Shown here: positions 26,359-35,756 of the stretch, piece after piece
How the letters are laid out: each line of letters starts with the position of its first letter
Position numbering within the stretch: the stretch's first letter is position 1
From: JABAAW01 sp965216605
GTDB lineage: Bacteria > Pseudomonadota > Alphaproteobacteria > JABAAW01
DNA: 64,000 nt
Direction of reading: 5' to 3'
NCBI GenBank assembly: GCA_965216605.1
Contig: CBDCGG010000002.1
Coordinates: forward strand, 682,001 to 746,000
The notes under the pieces: model-generated
Seen by the model: only the letters and a program-made list of their open reading frames with translations
What the model was told of the DNA's origin: nothing
Databases searched by the model: none
Translations under genes and position numbers: made by a program

Positions 26359-27048
26359 ATGACGGTCGTACGCTTCGACAAGGTCGGCATGCGCTACGGC
26401 TTGGGTCCGGAGATTCTGCACGATGTCGACTTTTCGCTGACGAGCGGCTCTTTTCACTACCTGACGGGACCTTCGGGAGCGGGCAAGACTTCTCTTTTGC
26501 GTCTGATGTTTTTGGCGCAACGCCCCTCTCGCGGCAGTATTAGCGCCTTCGGCGAGGATGTGACGGGCAAAGATCGCAAAGCTCTGCAAGGCTTGCGTCG
26601 TCGGATCGGCGTTGTTTTTCAGGAGTTCCGCATGGTCGAGCATCTGAGCGCCGCGGAAAATGTCGCCCTGCCCTTGCGCCTGCGAGGCTTGGAGGAAGAT
26701 CGTATCCGCGAGCATGTGAAAGAGATTATGACTTGGGTGGGCTTGCAGCATCACATGGCTGCCGATCCCGCTACGCTTTCAGGCGGACAACAGCAGCGGG
26801 TTGCCATCGCGCGTGCTGTCGTCTCCAATCCCGATCTGCTGCTCGCCGACGAGCCGACGGGCAATGTAGACGATGCGCTGGGCGAGCGGCTTCTTTACCT
26901 CTTCGAGCAGATGTACAAAAACGGCTCGACGGTCGTCGTCGCGACGCATAACCGCCGTCTTATCGAGAAGTATCCTCATCCCGTCTTTCGCCTGCGCGAT
27001 GGCTTCCTAGAAAAACAGCCAGAGAAACTAGCAGGCAAACAAGCATGA
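26359..27048 (+). CDS. ftsE: Cell division ATPase FtsE
   Basis: FtsE with FtsX forms an ABC-type complex at the septum that transmits ATP hydrolysis to periplasmic peptidoglycan hydrolase activators. The 229-residue ATPase has Walker A GPSGAGKTSLLRL, signature LSGGQQQRVAIAR and Walker B LLLADEPTGNVD, the last being typical of FtsE. The internal ATG at 26359 was chosen as it begins MTVVRFDKVGMRYG at the expected domain start, 4 bases after cheR. Its stop overlaps the ftsX start. Confidence 0.95.
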   Translation: MTVVRFDKVGMRYGLGPEILHDVDFSLTSGSFHYLTGPSGAGKTSLLRLMFLAQRPSRGSISAFGEDVTGKDRKALQGLRRRIGVVFQEFRMVEHLSAAENVALPLRLRGLEEDRIREHVKEIMTWVGLQHHMAADPATLSGGQQQRVAIARAVVSNPDLLLADEPTGNVDDALGERLLYLFEQMYKNGSTVVVATHNRRLIEKYPHPVFRLRDGFLEKQPEKLAGKQA

Positions 27049-27959
27049 CGCGATTCGTTCGGGCAGCGCGCTTTTTGCTCCGCACGGATGCGGACACCAC
27101 TCCGCTGGGGCAAGCCTTTTCTAGCGAGCGTGCGACGTTGTTTCTGCCGTGGGTTATCGGGGTGATGGTTTATTTGGCGTTGCTGATGGTAGCCGTCTTG
27201 CTATCGATCGATAACACGATCTCGCGTTGGCGCGGTGATTTGTCGGATAGAATCACGATCGTCGTGCCGCAAGAAGTCAGCTCGGATGCGCTCGCCTCGA
27301 CGGAGGAGTTGCTGGCGTTTTTGCGCGCTGAGCCGAGCGTCTCGCGTGTCGAGGCGATTTCCCTCTCGCGTTTGCAAAGCCTGCTGGAGCCGTGGTTGGG
27401 ACCTGCGGCGCGCACCGAGGGTTTGCCGCTACCGAGCATGATCGAGGTGGATCTGGTCAATATCGAAGCAGCTACCATCGCCGCCCTGCGCGCAAAACTG
27501 CAGCAGAGTTTTCCTCGTGTCCTTCTCGACGACCATCGCTTGTGGCGCACGCGCTTGCTTGCCGTCGGACGCATTTTACAAACGGTCGCCTTTCTGGCGA
27601 CGCTCGTCGCTCTGACGACGGCGCTCGTCATCGTCGCCTTCGGCGTGCAAGCAGCGATGGGCAGGCATGCGACGACGATTCAGCTACTGCGCGTTATGGG
27701 AGCGGAAGACAGCTACATCACCGCGCAGTTCATGCCCGCCGTGCGCCGTGCTGCGGGTTGGGGCAGCTTGGCGGGGCTGATGCTCTTTCTCGCCACCTAC
27801 GCGCTACTACGGATTGCAGGTGACGGCTTAGCTCCAGAGCGTATGGGACCATACGGATGGCAATGGCTTGTCATGCTGCTTGTGCCGCTCGTCTCCTTCG
27901 TAGCAGCCCTGGGTGTTTTGATCGCGCTGATGCACCGCAGGCTGCAAGATGTTCCCTGA
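27045..27959 (+). CDS. ftsX: Cell division permease FtsX
   Basis: A 304-residue four-helix protein: helix 1 at about 30-55 (LPWVIGVMVYLALLMVAVLL), a periplasmic domain of about 110 residues, then three helices with the FtsX-like core (FGVQAAMGRHATTIQLLRVMG, GWGSLAGLMLFLATYALL). It overlaps ftsE by four bases (ATGA). FtsX anchors FtsE and contacts hydrolase activators such as EnvC-like proteins, none of which is in the window. Confidence 0.93.
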   Translation: MTRFVRAARFLLRTDADTTPLGQAFSSERATLFLPWVIGVMVYLALLMVAVLLSIDNTISRWRGDLSDRITIVVPQEVSSDALASTEELLAFLRAEPSVSRVEAISLSRLQSLLEPWLGPAARTEGLPLPSMIEVDLVNIEAATIAALRAKLQQSFPRVLLDDHRLWRTRLLAVGRILQTVAFLATLVALTTALVIVAFGVQAAMGRHATTIQLLRVMGAEDSYITAQFMPAVRRAAGWGSLAGLMLFLATYALLRIAGDGLAPERMGPYGWQWLVMLLVPLVSFVAALGVLIALMHRRLQDVP

Positions 27960-27982
27960 AGACCTTGCGCTAGCCGAGCAGC

Positions 27983-28636
27983 GTGCAAACGAGCAAGACA
28001 ATCGTGTTTCCAAGAATTATCCCGATGCTGTGGGTTTTGAGTGCGCTGCTTGTCCTTGGCTTTGCGCTTGGTTTCGTGTGGTTTTGTATGACGAAGCCCG
28101 CTTTCGGACAACGGACTTTTGCCGAGCGCGCGCAGGCGATCGTCGTCTTCACAGGCTCGCAGGCGCGTATTCCTTCAGCCCTTATGCTTTGGCGTAAAGG
28201 GGTTGCTCCGCGTGTGCTGGTCTCCGGCGTTCATCGAAGGACGAGGAGCCGCGACCTCACAGGCGAGCAGGCTGCGGGCAGCGTCGCCCTGGGACGCGCC
28301 GCGCGCAACACCTTCGAAAATGCCGTCGAGACGGTGTTGTGGACGAACAAGAACAACATCGACAAGATCATCTTAGTTACCTCCGATGTGCATATGCGGC
28401 GCAGTCGGCTCTACTTGCGCTGCCTTGCGCCAAATTTGGAGGTTGTACCTTTCGCAGTGCGTTTTCGCCATCAAAAGCTGTGGCGTAGCAATATCAAGGA
28501 GTATGCTAAATATCTGCTCGCCCTTGCCCATTGTCGCATCGCAGTGCTGCCCGATTCCTTTCCCACGCCGCAAGCAAGAGCTCGCGAAGACTGGCCGCGG
28601 ACAGGCAGAAACGCCCGAAGTCATGAGAGTATTTAA
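27983..28636 (+). CDS. YdcF/SanA-like DUF218 membrane protein
   Basis: A GTG start gives 217 residues with one N-terminal membrane helix (about 12-37) and a DUF218 domain: AIVVFTGSQARIPSALMLW, PRVLVSGVH, RNTFENAVETVLW and IILVTSDVHMRRSRLYL. DUF218 proteins such as ElyC and SanA are inner-membrane proteins tied to envelope precursor metabolism. Its 3' end overlaps plsC by 14 bases. In alphaproteobacteria this gene commonly lies between ftsX and plsC, as here. Confidence 0.85.
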   Translation: MQTSKTIVFPRIIPMLWVLSALLVLGFALGFVWFCMTKPAFGQRTFAERAQAIVVFTGSQARIPSALMLWRKGVAPRVLVSGVHRRTRSRDLTGEQAAGSVALGRAARNTFENAVETVLWTNKNNIDKIILVTSDVHMRRSRLYLRCLAPNLEVVPFAVRFRHQKLWRSNIKEYAKYLLALAHCRIAVLPDSFPTPQARAREDWPRTGRNARSHESI

Positions 28637-29393
28637 ACGATGGCTTAAACAAGGGCTTGTGCGCGCGCAGCCTCGTGTGCGCGTTGCCTTGTTTTTTCTT
28701 GTCGTTTTTCTTGCGACGGTTTTCATCACCTCGACTTCGACGCTGCTCTCGTTGCTGACGCTATGGCGTCGTCCTCCTCTCTCGCTGTGCTTTCTTTGGG
28801 AGACCGCCTTCAATCTCGCCTGTCGAGGTTTGCTGGGTATCCGCTTCCGTATCGAAGGGTTGGAGAACATTCCGCAAGGCGAGCGCGTTCTGTTTGCAAC
28901 AAAGCATCAGTCTCTGTGGGAGACGATCGCGTTGCTGACGCCGCTCTCTGTCCATGCCTATATCGGCAAGAAGTCGCTTGTGTTCATTCCTTTTTGGGGT
29001 TGGGCACTCTACTCCGCCGGCAAGTATATTCCCGTCAATCGCGCGGCGGTCGTTGCCAGCACCTTCGCGCTGTTGCGCCGCTTGCGCAAGCGTTTTGCTG
29101 ATCCGTACTTTCGTCGTGTCATGATCTTCCCTGAAGGAAGGCGCACGCTGCCCTCCGAGAAGTCTCCCGCCTATCGAGATGGGGTGGAGCTTCTGTATCG
29201 CCAATTTTCTTTTCGCGTGGTGCCGATTGCCGTCAACAGCGGGCATCTCTGGCCGAAGAAAGGCTACAGGCGTGGCGGGACGATCACCGTCTCGATCCTT
29301 GCGCCGATCGCGCCGGGCTTGGCTAAGGGGACGCTCGTGCCGCTGTTGCAACGCCGCATCGAGGAGGAAGTGCGAAGAATCGGCATCCCTTGA
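28623..29393 (+). CDS. plsC: 1-acyl-sn-glycerol-3-phosphate acyltransferase
   Basis: PlsC acylates lysophosphatidate in the inner membrane. The 256-residue product has an N-terminal membrane helix (about 22-45) and acyltransferase motifs KHQSLWET (the alphaproteobacterial HxxxxE form of the H-x4-D motif), IPFWGWALYSAGKYIPVNR, and IFPEGRRTLPSE. The start at 28623 overlaps the DUF218 gene; the frame's upstream part is a shadow of that gene. Confidence 0.92.
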   Translation: MRVFKRWLKQGLVRAQPRVRVALFFLVVFLATVFITSTSTLLSLLTLWRRPPLSLCFLWETAFNLACRGLLGIRFRIEGLENIPQGERVLFATKHQSLWETIALLTPLSVHAYIGKKSLVFIPFWGWALYSAGKYIPVNRAAVVASTFALLRRLRKRFADPYFRRVMIFPEGRRTLPSEKSPAYRDGVELLYRQFSFRVVPIAVNSGHLWPKKGYRRGGTITVSILAPIAPGLAKGTLVPLLQRRIEEEVRRIGIP

Positions 29394-29538
29394 GTAAGAC
29401 AGGATAAAACGGGCGAGAGCAGGGTTGCTTTAAAGGGCGAGATACGCCAGTATGCGCGCGAGAGCTTCGGAAGGTGCGTGTCGGGTTCGAAGCCGCGTTC
29501 GAGGTCTAGCGTAACGATTTTTGCGGGAAACACCGTCG

Positions 29539-31878
29539 ATGAAACAACAGTCTACGATGAAACGGGCGCGCGTCCGTCTGGCTTTTTGGAGCGAGAGCGT
29601 CGCAACCTTTCTGCAGGCTATTTTCATTCGCTCGCGGCGAGGACCGACGACGGTGACGCTCATCTTTCTTTTGCTCGCCATCTCGTATCGGATCAACGAT
29701 CCGCCTTTCATCGAGCAGCTGCGCCTTCGAAGCTTCGACAACTATGTGCGCGCTTGGCCGCACGAAGGAATCACCTCGCGTCCGATCACCATCTTGGATA
29801 TCGACGAACGCTCGTTGGACGAGTTGGGACAATGGCCCTGGCCGCGCACCGTCGTAGGCGACCTGCTGAAATCGCTACGGAGCTACGATGTCGCCGTGCT
29901 GGCGATGGATGTAGTCTTTTCAGAAGAAGATCGCACTTCGCCGAAGAATCTTGTGCGTCATGTTCTCTACGACATCGATCCGATCACGCGCGATCGTTTG
30001 TCGCGGCTGCCCGACAACGAGCTCGCCATGACGCGCATTATGGGCGAGGGGTTGCCCGTTGTGTTAGGCATGCCGAACTCTACGCGCGCGGACAATATCG
30101 GCGCACGCCTGCCGCCGTCGTCTTTCAAGGGCACCTTCGGTCCCGATCCCTTGCGGTTTATTCGCATCAACCGTTTTACAAACCTGCTGCCTAATGTGAA
30201 GACGCTGAACGAGCACGCAGAAGGCTTTGGTGTCTTCTCGTTCGGCTTCGACTACGACGGCACTGTGCGCCGTGTGCCTGTCGTCGTTGCCGTGGGCGAG
30301 CAGACCTATCCCAGTCTTGTGCTGGAGACGCTGCGCGTGGGCTCGCAGAGCCAAGGGCTCTACTTGCGTAGCGCAGAAAATTTGGGGATCATCTCGGTCT
30401 TGCTGCAACGCGGCGACGGCTCGCGGCGCGTGATTCCGACCGACAACGAAGGACGCATTTGGGTCAAGTTCGGCAATCCCCAACCCTACAACATCGCCTA
30501 CGAAGCTGGGCAGGAGAAGCGGCTCTATGTCTCGGCGATCGATGTGCTGCGCAAAAAGATTCCTAAGGAGTGGCTGCAAGGACACTTCGTCTTCTTTGGC
30601 ACCTCTGCGTCAGGCTTGAAAGATTTGCGCAACACGCCCGTCGATCCTGCGCTACCTGGGGTCGAGGTTCACGCCAATGTTCTCTCCAACATCTTGTCGG
30701 GCGACTCGCTGCTCGTGCCGCCCTCAATCGGCATCATCGAGACCGCCGTAATGCTGCTGGCGGGCATTCTGATCATCGTGGTGAAGCGACGCTTTTCGTT
30801 GCTGCCCTCGTTCTCGTTCTTGCTTTTGATCATCGCGTTGAACTTCTTTGTCAGCATCTACTTCTACCAAACCCACGGCATCCTTTACGACGCGATGCTT
30901 ATCAGTCTTGTCTCCTTTTTGATTTTCATCATGTTCACCTTGTTCAACTACCTGCGCGAGTCCTCCGAGAAGAAGAACATTCGTCGCGCCTTCGTGCAAT
31001 ACTTGTCGCCTGATTTGGTAGACCAGCTCTCGGCATCGCCGGACAAGCTGAGTTTGGGTGGCGAGTTGCGCACGATGTCGTTTTTGTTTTGCGATGTCAG
31101 AGGATTTACGACGATCTCCGAGAGTTACAAGACGAATCCGCAAGGCTTGACGCATTTGATGAACCGCCTACTCACGCCGCTGACTAACGAGATATTAGAG
31201 CGCAAGGGGACGATCGACAAGTACATGGGCGACTGCATCATGGCGTTTTGGAACGCTCCTCTGACCGACGAGCAGCATGCGTCGAACGCCGTCGATTCGG
31301 GGTTGGAGATGTTTCGTGCCTTGAGGGTGTTGAACGCCGAGCGCGAACGCGAAGCTGCGCAGGAGAAGATTCGTTATTTGCCGCTCAACGTTGGCATCGG
31401 CATCAACACGGGCGAGGCGGTCGTTGGCAATATGGGCTCCGAGCAGCGTTTCGACTATTCCGTCTTGGGCGATCCCGTCAACTTGGCATCGCGCTTGGAG
31501 GGACAATCCAAGTCTTACGGCATCGATATGGTTATCGGCGAGAGCACGGCAGCCATGCTGGAGGGGCGTTATGCTATCGTCGAGCTCGACAGCATCGCGG
31601 TCAAGGGTAAGGAGGAGGCGGTGACCATCTACACCGTTTTGGGCGATGAAAACTACGAGCACGGCAAGGAGCTGGCAGAGCTTTTGCCGAAGCACAAGGC
31701 GTTCTTGGAAGGCTATCGAGGACAGCAGTGGGACAAAGCCGAGGCGGCTGCAAAAACTTGCGCGCGCTTTGCTCCGCTGAAAGCCTTCTACGCCGTCTAT
31801 CAGGAGCGAATTCTAGAGTATCGCGCTTCTCCCCCTGCCAAGAATTGGGACGGTGTTTATCGTGCGACCAGCAAGTAG
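29539..31878 (+). CDS. CHASE2-domain class III adenylate cyclase
   Basis: About 779 residues. After an N-terminal helix comes a large periplasmic CHASE2 sensor domain (DIDERSLDELGQWPWPR ... FFGTSASGLKDLRNTP), then three C-terminal membrane helices (about 395-470) and a cytoplasmic cyclase domain. Metal-binding Asp residues are in FLFCDVRGFTTISE and KYMGDCIMAFWNAP; GIGINTGEAVVGNMGSE and YSVLGDPVNLASRLE complete the catalytic core. It would make cAMP (or cGMP) in response to a periplasmic signal. A TTG at 29521 and ATG codons at 29539 and 29557 compete as start. The secretion genes follow 72 bases later on the same strand. Confidence 0.92.
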   Translation: MKQQSTMKRARVRLAFWSESVATFLQAIFIRSRRGPTTVTLIFLLLAISYRINDPPFIEQLRLRSFDNYVRAWPHEGITSRPITILDIDERSLDELGQWPWPRTVVGDLLKSLRSYDVAVLAMDVVFSEEDRTSPKNLVRHVLYDIDPITRDRLSRLPDNELAMTRIMGEGLPVVLGMPNSTRADNIGARLPPSSFKGTFGPDPLRFIRINRFTNLLPNVKTLNEHAEGFGVFSFGFDYDGTVRRVPVVVAVGEQTYPSLVLETLRVGSQSQGLYLRSAENLGIISVLLQRGDGSRRVIPTDNEGRIWVKFGNPQPYNIAYEAGQEKRLYVSAIDVLRKKIPKEWLQGHFVFFGTSASGLKDLRNTPVDPALPGVEVHANVLSNILSGDSLLVPPSIGIIETAVMLLAGILIIVVKRRFSLLPSFSFLLLIIALNFFVSIYFYQTHGILYDAMLISLVSFLIFIMFTLFNYLRESSEKKNIRRAFVQYLSPDLVDQLSASPDKLSLGGELRTMSFLFCDVRGFTTISESYKTNPQGLTHLMNRLLTPLTNEILERKGTIDKYMGDCIMAFWNAPLTDEQHASNAVDSGLEMFRALRVLNAEREREAAQEKIRYLPLNVGIGINTGEAVVGNMGSEQRFDYSVLGDPVNLASRLEGQSKSYGIDMVIGESTAAMLEGRYAIVELDSIAVKGKEEAVTIYTVLGDENYEHGKELAELLPKHKAFLEGYRGQQWDKAEAAAKTCARFAPLKAFYAVYQERILEYRASPPAKNWDGVYRATSK

Positions 31879-31950
31879 CACGCGAGACTCCGACGGACGA
31901 AAATCGAGTCGCAGGCGTGAGGTCGCAGGAATGAGGCTGAAGGGCGTGAG

Positions 31951-33765
31951 ATGAGCACGGACAAGCCGAACGGAGCGGACGAGACGAACGCCTTTGCACA
32001 TTTGGTGGGGCGTTTGGGTAAGCCGCCGCCCTTCTCGGAGGGGTGGTTTCAGATGTTGTTGAAGGATACGGACGGACTTCGCCGCCGTGCCATCTACTAC
32101 TCCTGCTTCGTCAATTTGACGGCGATTGCCGCGCCGATTTTCACGCTGCAAGTCTACGACCGCGTCATTTTTCATGCAGGGATCGAGACGCTGAAAGCGC
32201 TTGTGATCGGCATCTTGATCGTCATATTTTTTGATTTCCTCATGCGCAAAGCGCGTGCGAACCTCTTTCGTGCCGTCTCGTTGAGAAACGATGTTTTGGT
32301 CGGGCACAAGATGTTTCGCCACACGATGAACTTGCCTTTGCGCGAGCTGGAAAAGCGTCCGACGGGACAATGGATCGCCTTCTTCAACGACTTGGCGGCG
32401 GTGCGAAATCGTATGGGAGGACCTATGGCGGCGCAGTTCATCGATGTTCCCTTCTCGTTGATGTTTTTGGCGGTCATCTTTGTGGTCGCAACGCCGATCG
32501 CTTGGATCCCCGTCGTCTCGGGTTTGATGTTTCTACTTCTTATTTGGCGCGCCGATGTCAGCGTTGCCGCGCGAGTCAGTAAGGAGCAGGAGCAGATCGT
32601 CAATCGCAACGGCTTGCTCAACGAGCTGCTGCATGCACGCACGACGGTCAAGTCTCTCTCGCTCGCGCTGCCCTCCGAGACGCGCTGGGCGGAGACGCAA
32701 GGTTCGTTGATCGAAGAATCTGTCCTGCGCGGGGCGGCTCACGATCACTATCAGACCATCAGCTACAGCATGACCCAGCTGACGACCATCGCGATGACAA
32801 GCATCGGCGCGTTGGCGATCGTCAATCAATCCATGACGATGGGCGCGTTGATCGCTGCTAATATGTTGGGCGGGCGCATGATCGCCAACTTGGGACAGAC
32901 CTTGAACTACTGGCGCGGCTATCAGACCTATGTTGCGTCTAAGAAACGACTCAGCACTATTTTCGGAATCGATACGGAAAAGGTGCGCTCTGAAGTGGCG
33001 CAGGAAAATCCGCAGGGAAAAATCTCTTTCTCCGACCTATCGTTTCGATACGAGGAAAACGCGCCGCTCGCGCTCGAAGAAGCCAGCGGCACCATAGGAC
33101 CAGGAGGATTCTATGTGTTGGTCGGCGCAAACGGCAGCGGCAAGAGCACCCTCATGAAGCTGCTACGCGGACTCTACAGACCAGAAAAGGGAGTCGTCAT
33201 GCTCGACGAAAGAGACATACGCCAATTCACCAACCAAGAGATTGCTCGATGGGTCGGCTACATGCCGCAAGACGCAACCCTGTTCAGCGGCACGCTGCAT
33301 TCCAACATCATCTTCGGCGCAGAGCAGCACAACGACGAGGCTATTTTGGAATCGACGAAATACGCGAACTGCCACCATATCATCACGAAGTTTCCGGCAG
33401 GCTACGAGACACCCGTCGGCGAGGGGGGAGCCAACATCTCGCCGGGGTTACGACAGAAGATATGCCTTGCGCGACTCTACTTACGGAAACCCAGCCTCGT
33501 CTTTCTCGACGAGCCGACCAACCACCTTGATCAGCAGGGAGTAGTAGATTTGGCGAGCTCGTTGAAGCTTCTCGCCAAGACGAAGACGGTGCTTGTGATC
33601 TCTCACAATCCCAGCTTGTTGCAACAATCTGATTATATCGTTGTGATGGAAGATGGACATGTGCGTCAGATCGCGCCGAAGGATGTGATTGCCAAGCAGG
33701 CTGCAGCGCAGGCGCAGAGCAAGAAGGCGGCGTTGCAGGCACCAGAAAAAAGCTCATCGGCTTAA
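31951..33765 (+). CDS. Type I secretion-type ABC transporter with atypical signature motif
   Basis: 604 residues: six membrane helices (about 45-300) and an ATPase domain resembling PrtD/HlyB-type secretion exporters. Walker A GANGSGKSTLMKLL, Q-loop MPQDATLFSG, Walker B PSLVFLDEPTNHLD and H-loop VISHNP are intact. The usual LSGGQ signature is replaced by NISPGLRQKICLAR, so the second Gly and the position before it differ. The N-terminal peptidase domain is absent. It lies 30 bases before an HlyD-type adaptor, so the pair forms the inner-membrane part of a type I system. No TolC or RTX-type substrate gene is in the window. Confidence 0.88.
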   Translation: MSTDKPNGADETNAFAHLVGRLGKPPPFSEGWFQMLLKDTDGLRRRAIYYSCFVNLTAIAAPIFTLQVYDRVIFHAGIETLKALVIGILIVIFFDFLMRKARANLFRAVSLRNDVLVGHKMFRHTMNLPLRELEKRPTGQWIAFFNDLAAVRNRMGGPMAAQFIDVPFSLMFLAVIFVVATPIAWIPVVSGLMFLLLIWRADVSVAARVSKEQEQIVNRNGLLNELLHARTTVKSLSLALPSETRWAETQGSLIEESVLRGAAHDHYQTISYSMTQLTTIAMTSIGALAIVNQSMTMGALIAANMLGGRMIANLGQTLNYWRGYQTYVASKKRLSTIFGIDTEKVRSEVAQENPQGKISFSDLSFRYEENAPLALEEASGTIGPGGFYVLVGANGSGKSTLMKLLRGLYRPEKGVVMLDERDIRQFTNQEIARWVGYMPQDATLFSGTLHSNIIFGAEQHNDEAILESTKYANCHHIITKFPAGYETPVGEGGANISPGLRQKICLARLYLRKPSLVFLDEPTNHLDQQGVVDLASSLKLLAKTKTVLVISHNPSLLQQSDYIVVMEDGHVRQIAPKDVIAKQAAAQAQSKKAALQAPEKSSSA

Positions 33766-33795
33766 ACACAAGACACCTGAAGAGAGAAAAAAGCC

Positions 33796-35127
33796 ATGCC
33801 ACTTGAGTTTATCCCGCACGACGAGGGATTAGGGGACGAGGATATCAATCCCTTACAGCGTCTTGTTTCCAAGTATCGGTGGCTGGAGCGCAATCGCTTT
33901 GCTTTTTTTGCGACGACTTTTATCGTAGTTTTTTTCATTTGGGCGTGTTTCGCCAAGTTGGAGAAGTTTTCTATCGTGCCCGGTAGCGTTGTGCCGCAAG
34001 AGAAGACGCAGGTCATACAGCATTTGGAGGGAGGAATCATCGAGGACATCACCGTCAATATCGGCGATCAGGTAGAGAAGGGCGACCTGCTGTTTCGCAT
34101 CAACTTGGCGGGCAGCCAACGCGAGGAGCAGCTACAGGCAGAGCTCGATGGCTATATCTTGCGCAAGGCGCGAATCGAGGCGGCGATCGAGGGCGTACCG
34201 CTTGCCTTACCAGAGGAGGAGGTAGCTCGCCGTCCTGAGATAGCTGCTGCTGAGCGCGGGGCTTACTTGTCTGCGCGCAACCAACTTGACAGCGCGCTGC
34301 AAGTGCTTGATGCGCAGATAGAGCAGGAGCGAAGAAAGATCAGCGAAAACGAGGCACGACGCGATACTTTCAACTCCGACCTTGTCATACAAACGGAGAG
34401 TGCCAAGGTTAAAGAAGATTTGTTCAGGCAGGGTTTGGGCGCGCGAATCCAGTATTTGGAGGCAAAGGCGCGAGTAGAGCAGATCGAGGGCAGGCTTAAG
34501 GAGTTGGAGGAGGTTATTCTTGCGGCTAGGTCTGCGCTCGTCCAGGTGCAGGCGCGGCGCGAGGAGGTCTTGCGCGAGAATCAGGGCAGTTTATCGCGCG
34601 AGAAGGTTGCCACTGACAATGTTCTTGCGCAGGCGCGCATTGAGTATCAGCGTGCGATAGAGGCGGCGGCTCGCACTGAGGTAGCCGCACCTTTGCGTGG
34701 CATCGTCAAGCAGATTTACTTCAACACTATTGGCGGAGTTGTGCGACCGGGCGATCCTGTTATGGAGATTGTTCCTTCCAGCGAGAATCTTGTTATCGAG
34801 GGCAGGTTGGCGCCGCATGAGCGGGGTTTTGTAAAAATTGATCAGGATGCGGTTGTGAAGATCACGGCTTATGACTTTTTGTTGTATGGGGGATTGCGGG
34901 GGAAGGTAGAGCAGATTTCTGCTGACACTTTGACTGCTCCGGATGGGGCTACTTATTTTCGGGTTGTGATTCGCACGGACAGGACTTACTTGGGCGAGCA
35001 GCCGGGCAATTTACCTATTTCGCCGGGCATGGAGGTTACGGCGGACATTCATACGGACAATCGGAGTGTTCTTTCTTATGTGTTGCGTCCTATCTTTCGG
35101 TTGAAGAATAGTGCGTTTCGCGAGTAG
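33796..35127 (+). CDS. HlyD-family type I secretion membrane fusion protein
   Basis: 443 residues: a membrane helix at about 32-52, the first lipoyl half (PGSVVPQEKTQVIQHLEGGI, IGDQVEKGDLLFRI), long coiled-coil hairpins rich in Glu, Arg, Ala and Gln (about 100-270), the second lipoyl half (VAAPLRGIVKQIYFNTIGG) and a beta-barrel domain. It links the ABC transporter to an outer membrane channel encoded elsewhere. The ATG follows GAAGAGAGAAAAAAGCC. Codon use shifts towards G/T-rich at the 3' end. Confidence 0.92.
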   Translation: MPLEFIPHDEGLGDEDINPLQRLVSKYRWLERNRFAFFATTFIVVFFIWACFAKLEKFSIVPGSVVPQEKTQVIQHLEGGIIEDITVNIGDQVEKGDLLFRINLAGSQREEQLQAELDGYILRKARIEAAIEGVPLALPEEEVARRPEIAAAERGAYLSARNQLDSALQVLDAQIEQERRKISENEARRDTFNSDLVIQTESAKVKEDLFRQGLGARIQYLEAKARVEQIEGRLKELEEVILAARSALVQVQARREEVLRENQGSLSREKVATDNVLAQARIEYQRAIEAAARTEVAAPLRGIVKQIYFNTIGGVVRPGDPVMEIVPSSENLVIEGRLAPHERGFVKIDQDAVVKITAYDFLLYGGLRGKVEQISADTLTAPDGATYFRVVIRTDRTYLGEQPGNLPISPGMEVTADIHTDNRSVLSYVLRPIFRLKNSAFRE

Positions 35128-35460
35128 TGCTTTGCGAGCGAGTAACGGGTTTTTTGTATTGACGAGCAAAACGCAAGACGAGCGAGCCGTAAGGCGAAGT
35201 GAGTTTTGCGCATGGGGGGTGTGGGGGACGAAGTCCCCCCGCAAAAGACCCCGCGTCAGCGGGGGGATTTATCCCCTCGCGCACGCAGCGCGCTTTATCT
35301 ACGCGCGTAGCGCGTAGCCTCTTGTACCAAAGCGCGTGGGGGGATAAATTCCCCTCGCAGAAACGCGCAAGCTGACTCTTAACATGGTACGGCGATTCGA
35401 GTTTTCCTCTCCCTAGCGACAAAAAGAACGCACGAAGTGCGTCTTAAACCTCGCAACACG
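35128..35460. repeat. Modular palindromic repeat cluster after hlyD
   Basis: No gene is supported. 35169-35219 is the exact inverse of 8106-8156 inside the MITE-like element (51 bases). Then follow an inverted copy of the module with CCCCGCGTCAGCGGGG and GGGGGATTTATCCCC, an inverted copy of the module ending GAATAAGAGGC in changed form (GCCTCTTGTACCAAAGCGCG), and an inverted CTTCGTGCGTTCTTTTTGTCGC module at about 35410-35443. The order is the reverse of that at 36815-37120, so the two clusters flank the Sel1 gene in opposite orientations. Confidence 0.8.
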
Positions 35461-35491
35461 ACAAAGATTATGTAAGCCTCGACATAAGCAA

Positions 35492-35740
35492 TCACAAATT
35501 CAAACCTTTTGCTTTTGCCCACTCTTGTACACCGATGGCTTCATCCTGAATGGCTTTATTTGCCCAATGCTTCACTCCTTCCATGTCTTTTTTTACATAG
35601 CAATCAACAGCAACAACATAGGAAGATTCACCATCTCCTTGTTGTCCTGCTTTTTCATGAATGCTCCTGTCATTTTCAGAGAGAGGGGCGGGGTCTTTAA
35701 AGTTATCTTGGTTTATGATCGTTTCCTGCGTTTGCGTTTT
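35492..35740 (-). pseudogene. Small open frame without a normal start, possible gene remnant
   Basis: On the minus strand the frame is open for 82 codons before a TGA at 35492. It reads like a real protein (for example YVVAVDCYVKKDMEGVKHWA and DEAIGVQEWAKAKGLNL) but its only ATG is 29 codons from the end. A well-formed promoter lies just upstream at 35757-35785, and CAGGAAACG precedes ATC-ATA codons, so an unusual start codon is conceivable; a decayed gene is more likely. No family was recognised. Its base composition is AT-rich like the Sel1 gene beside it. Confidence 0.4.
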
Positions 35741-35756
35741 TTACAATTCTGGAGCT

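Noticed and set aside
35090..35422. 110-codon frame on the minus strand over the repeat cluster
   Set aside because: It is made of repeat modules (Ala/Pro/Arg-rich) and overlaps the hlyD end; the same modules in other spacers do not keep the frame.
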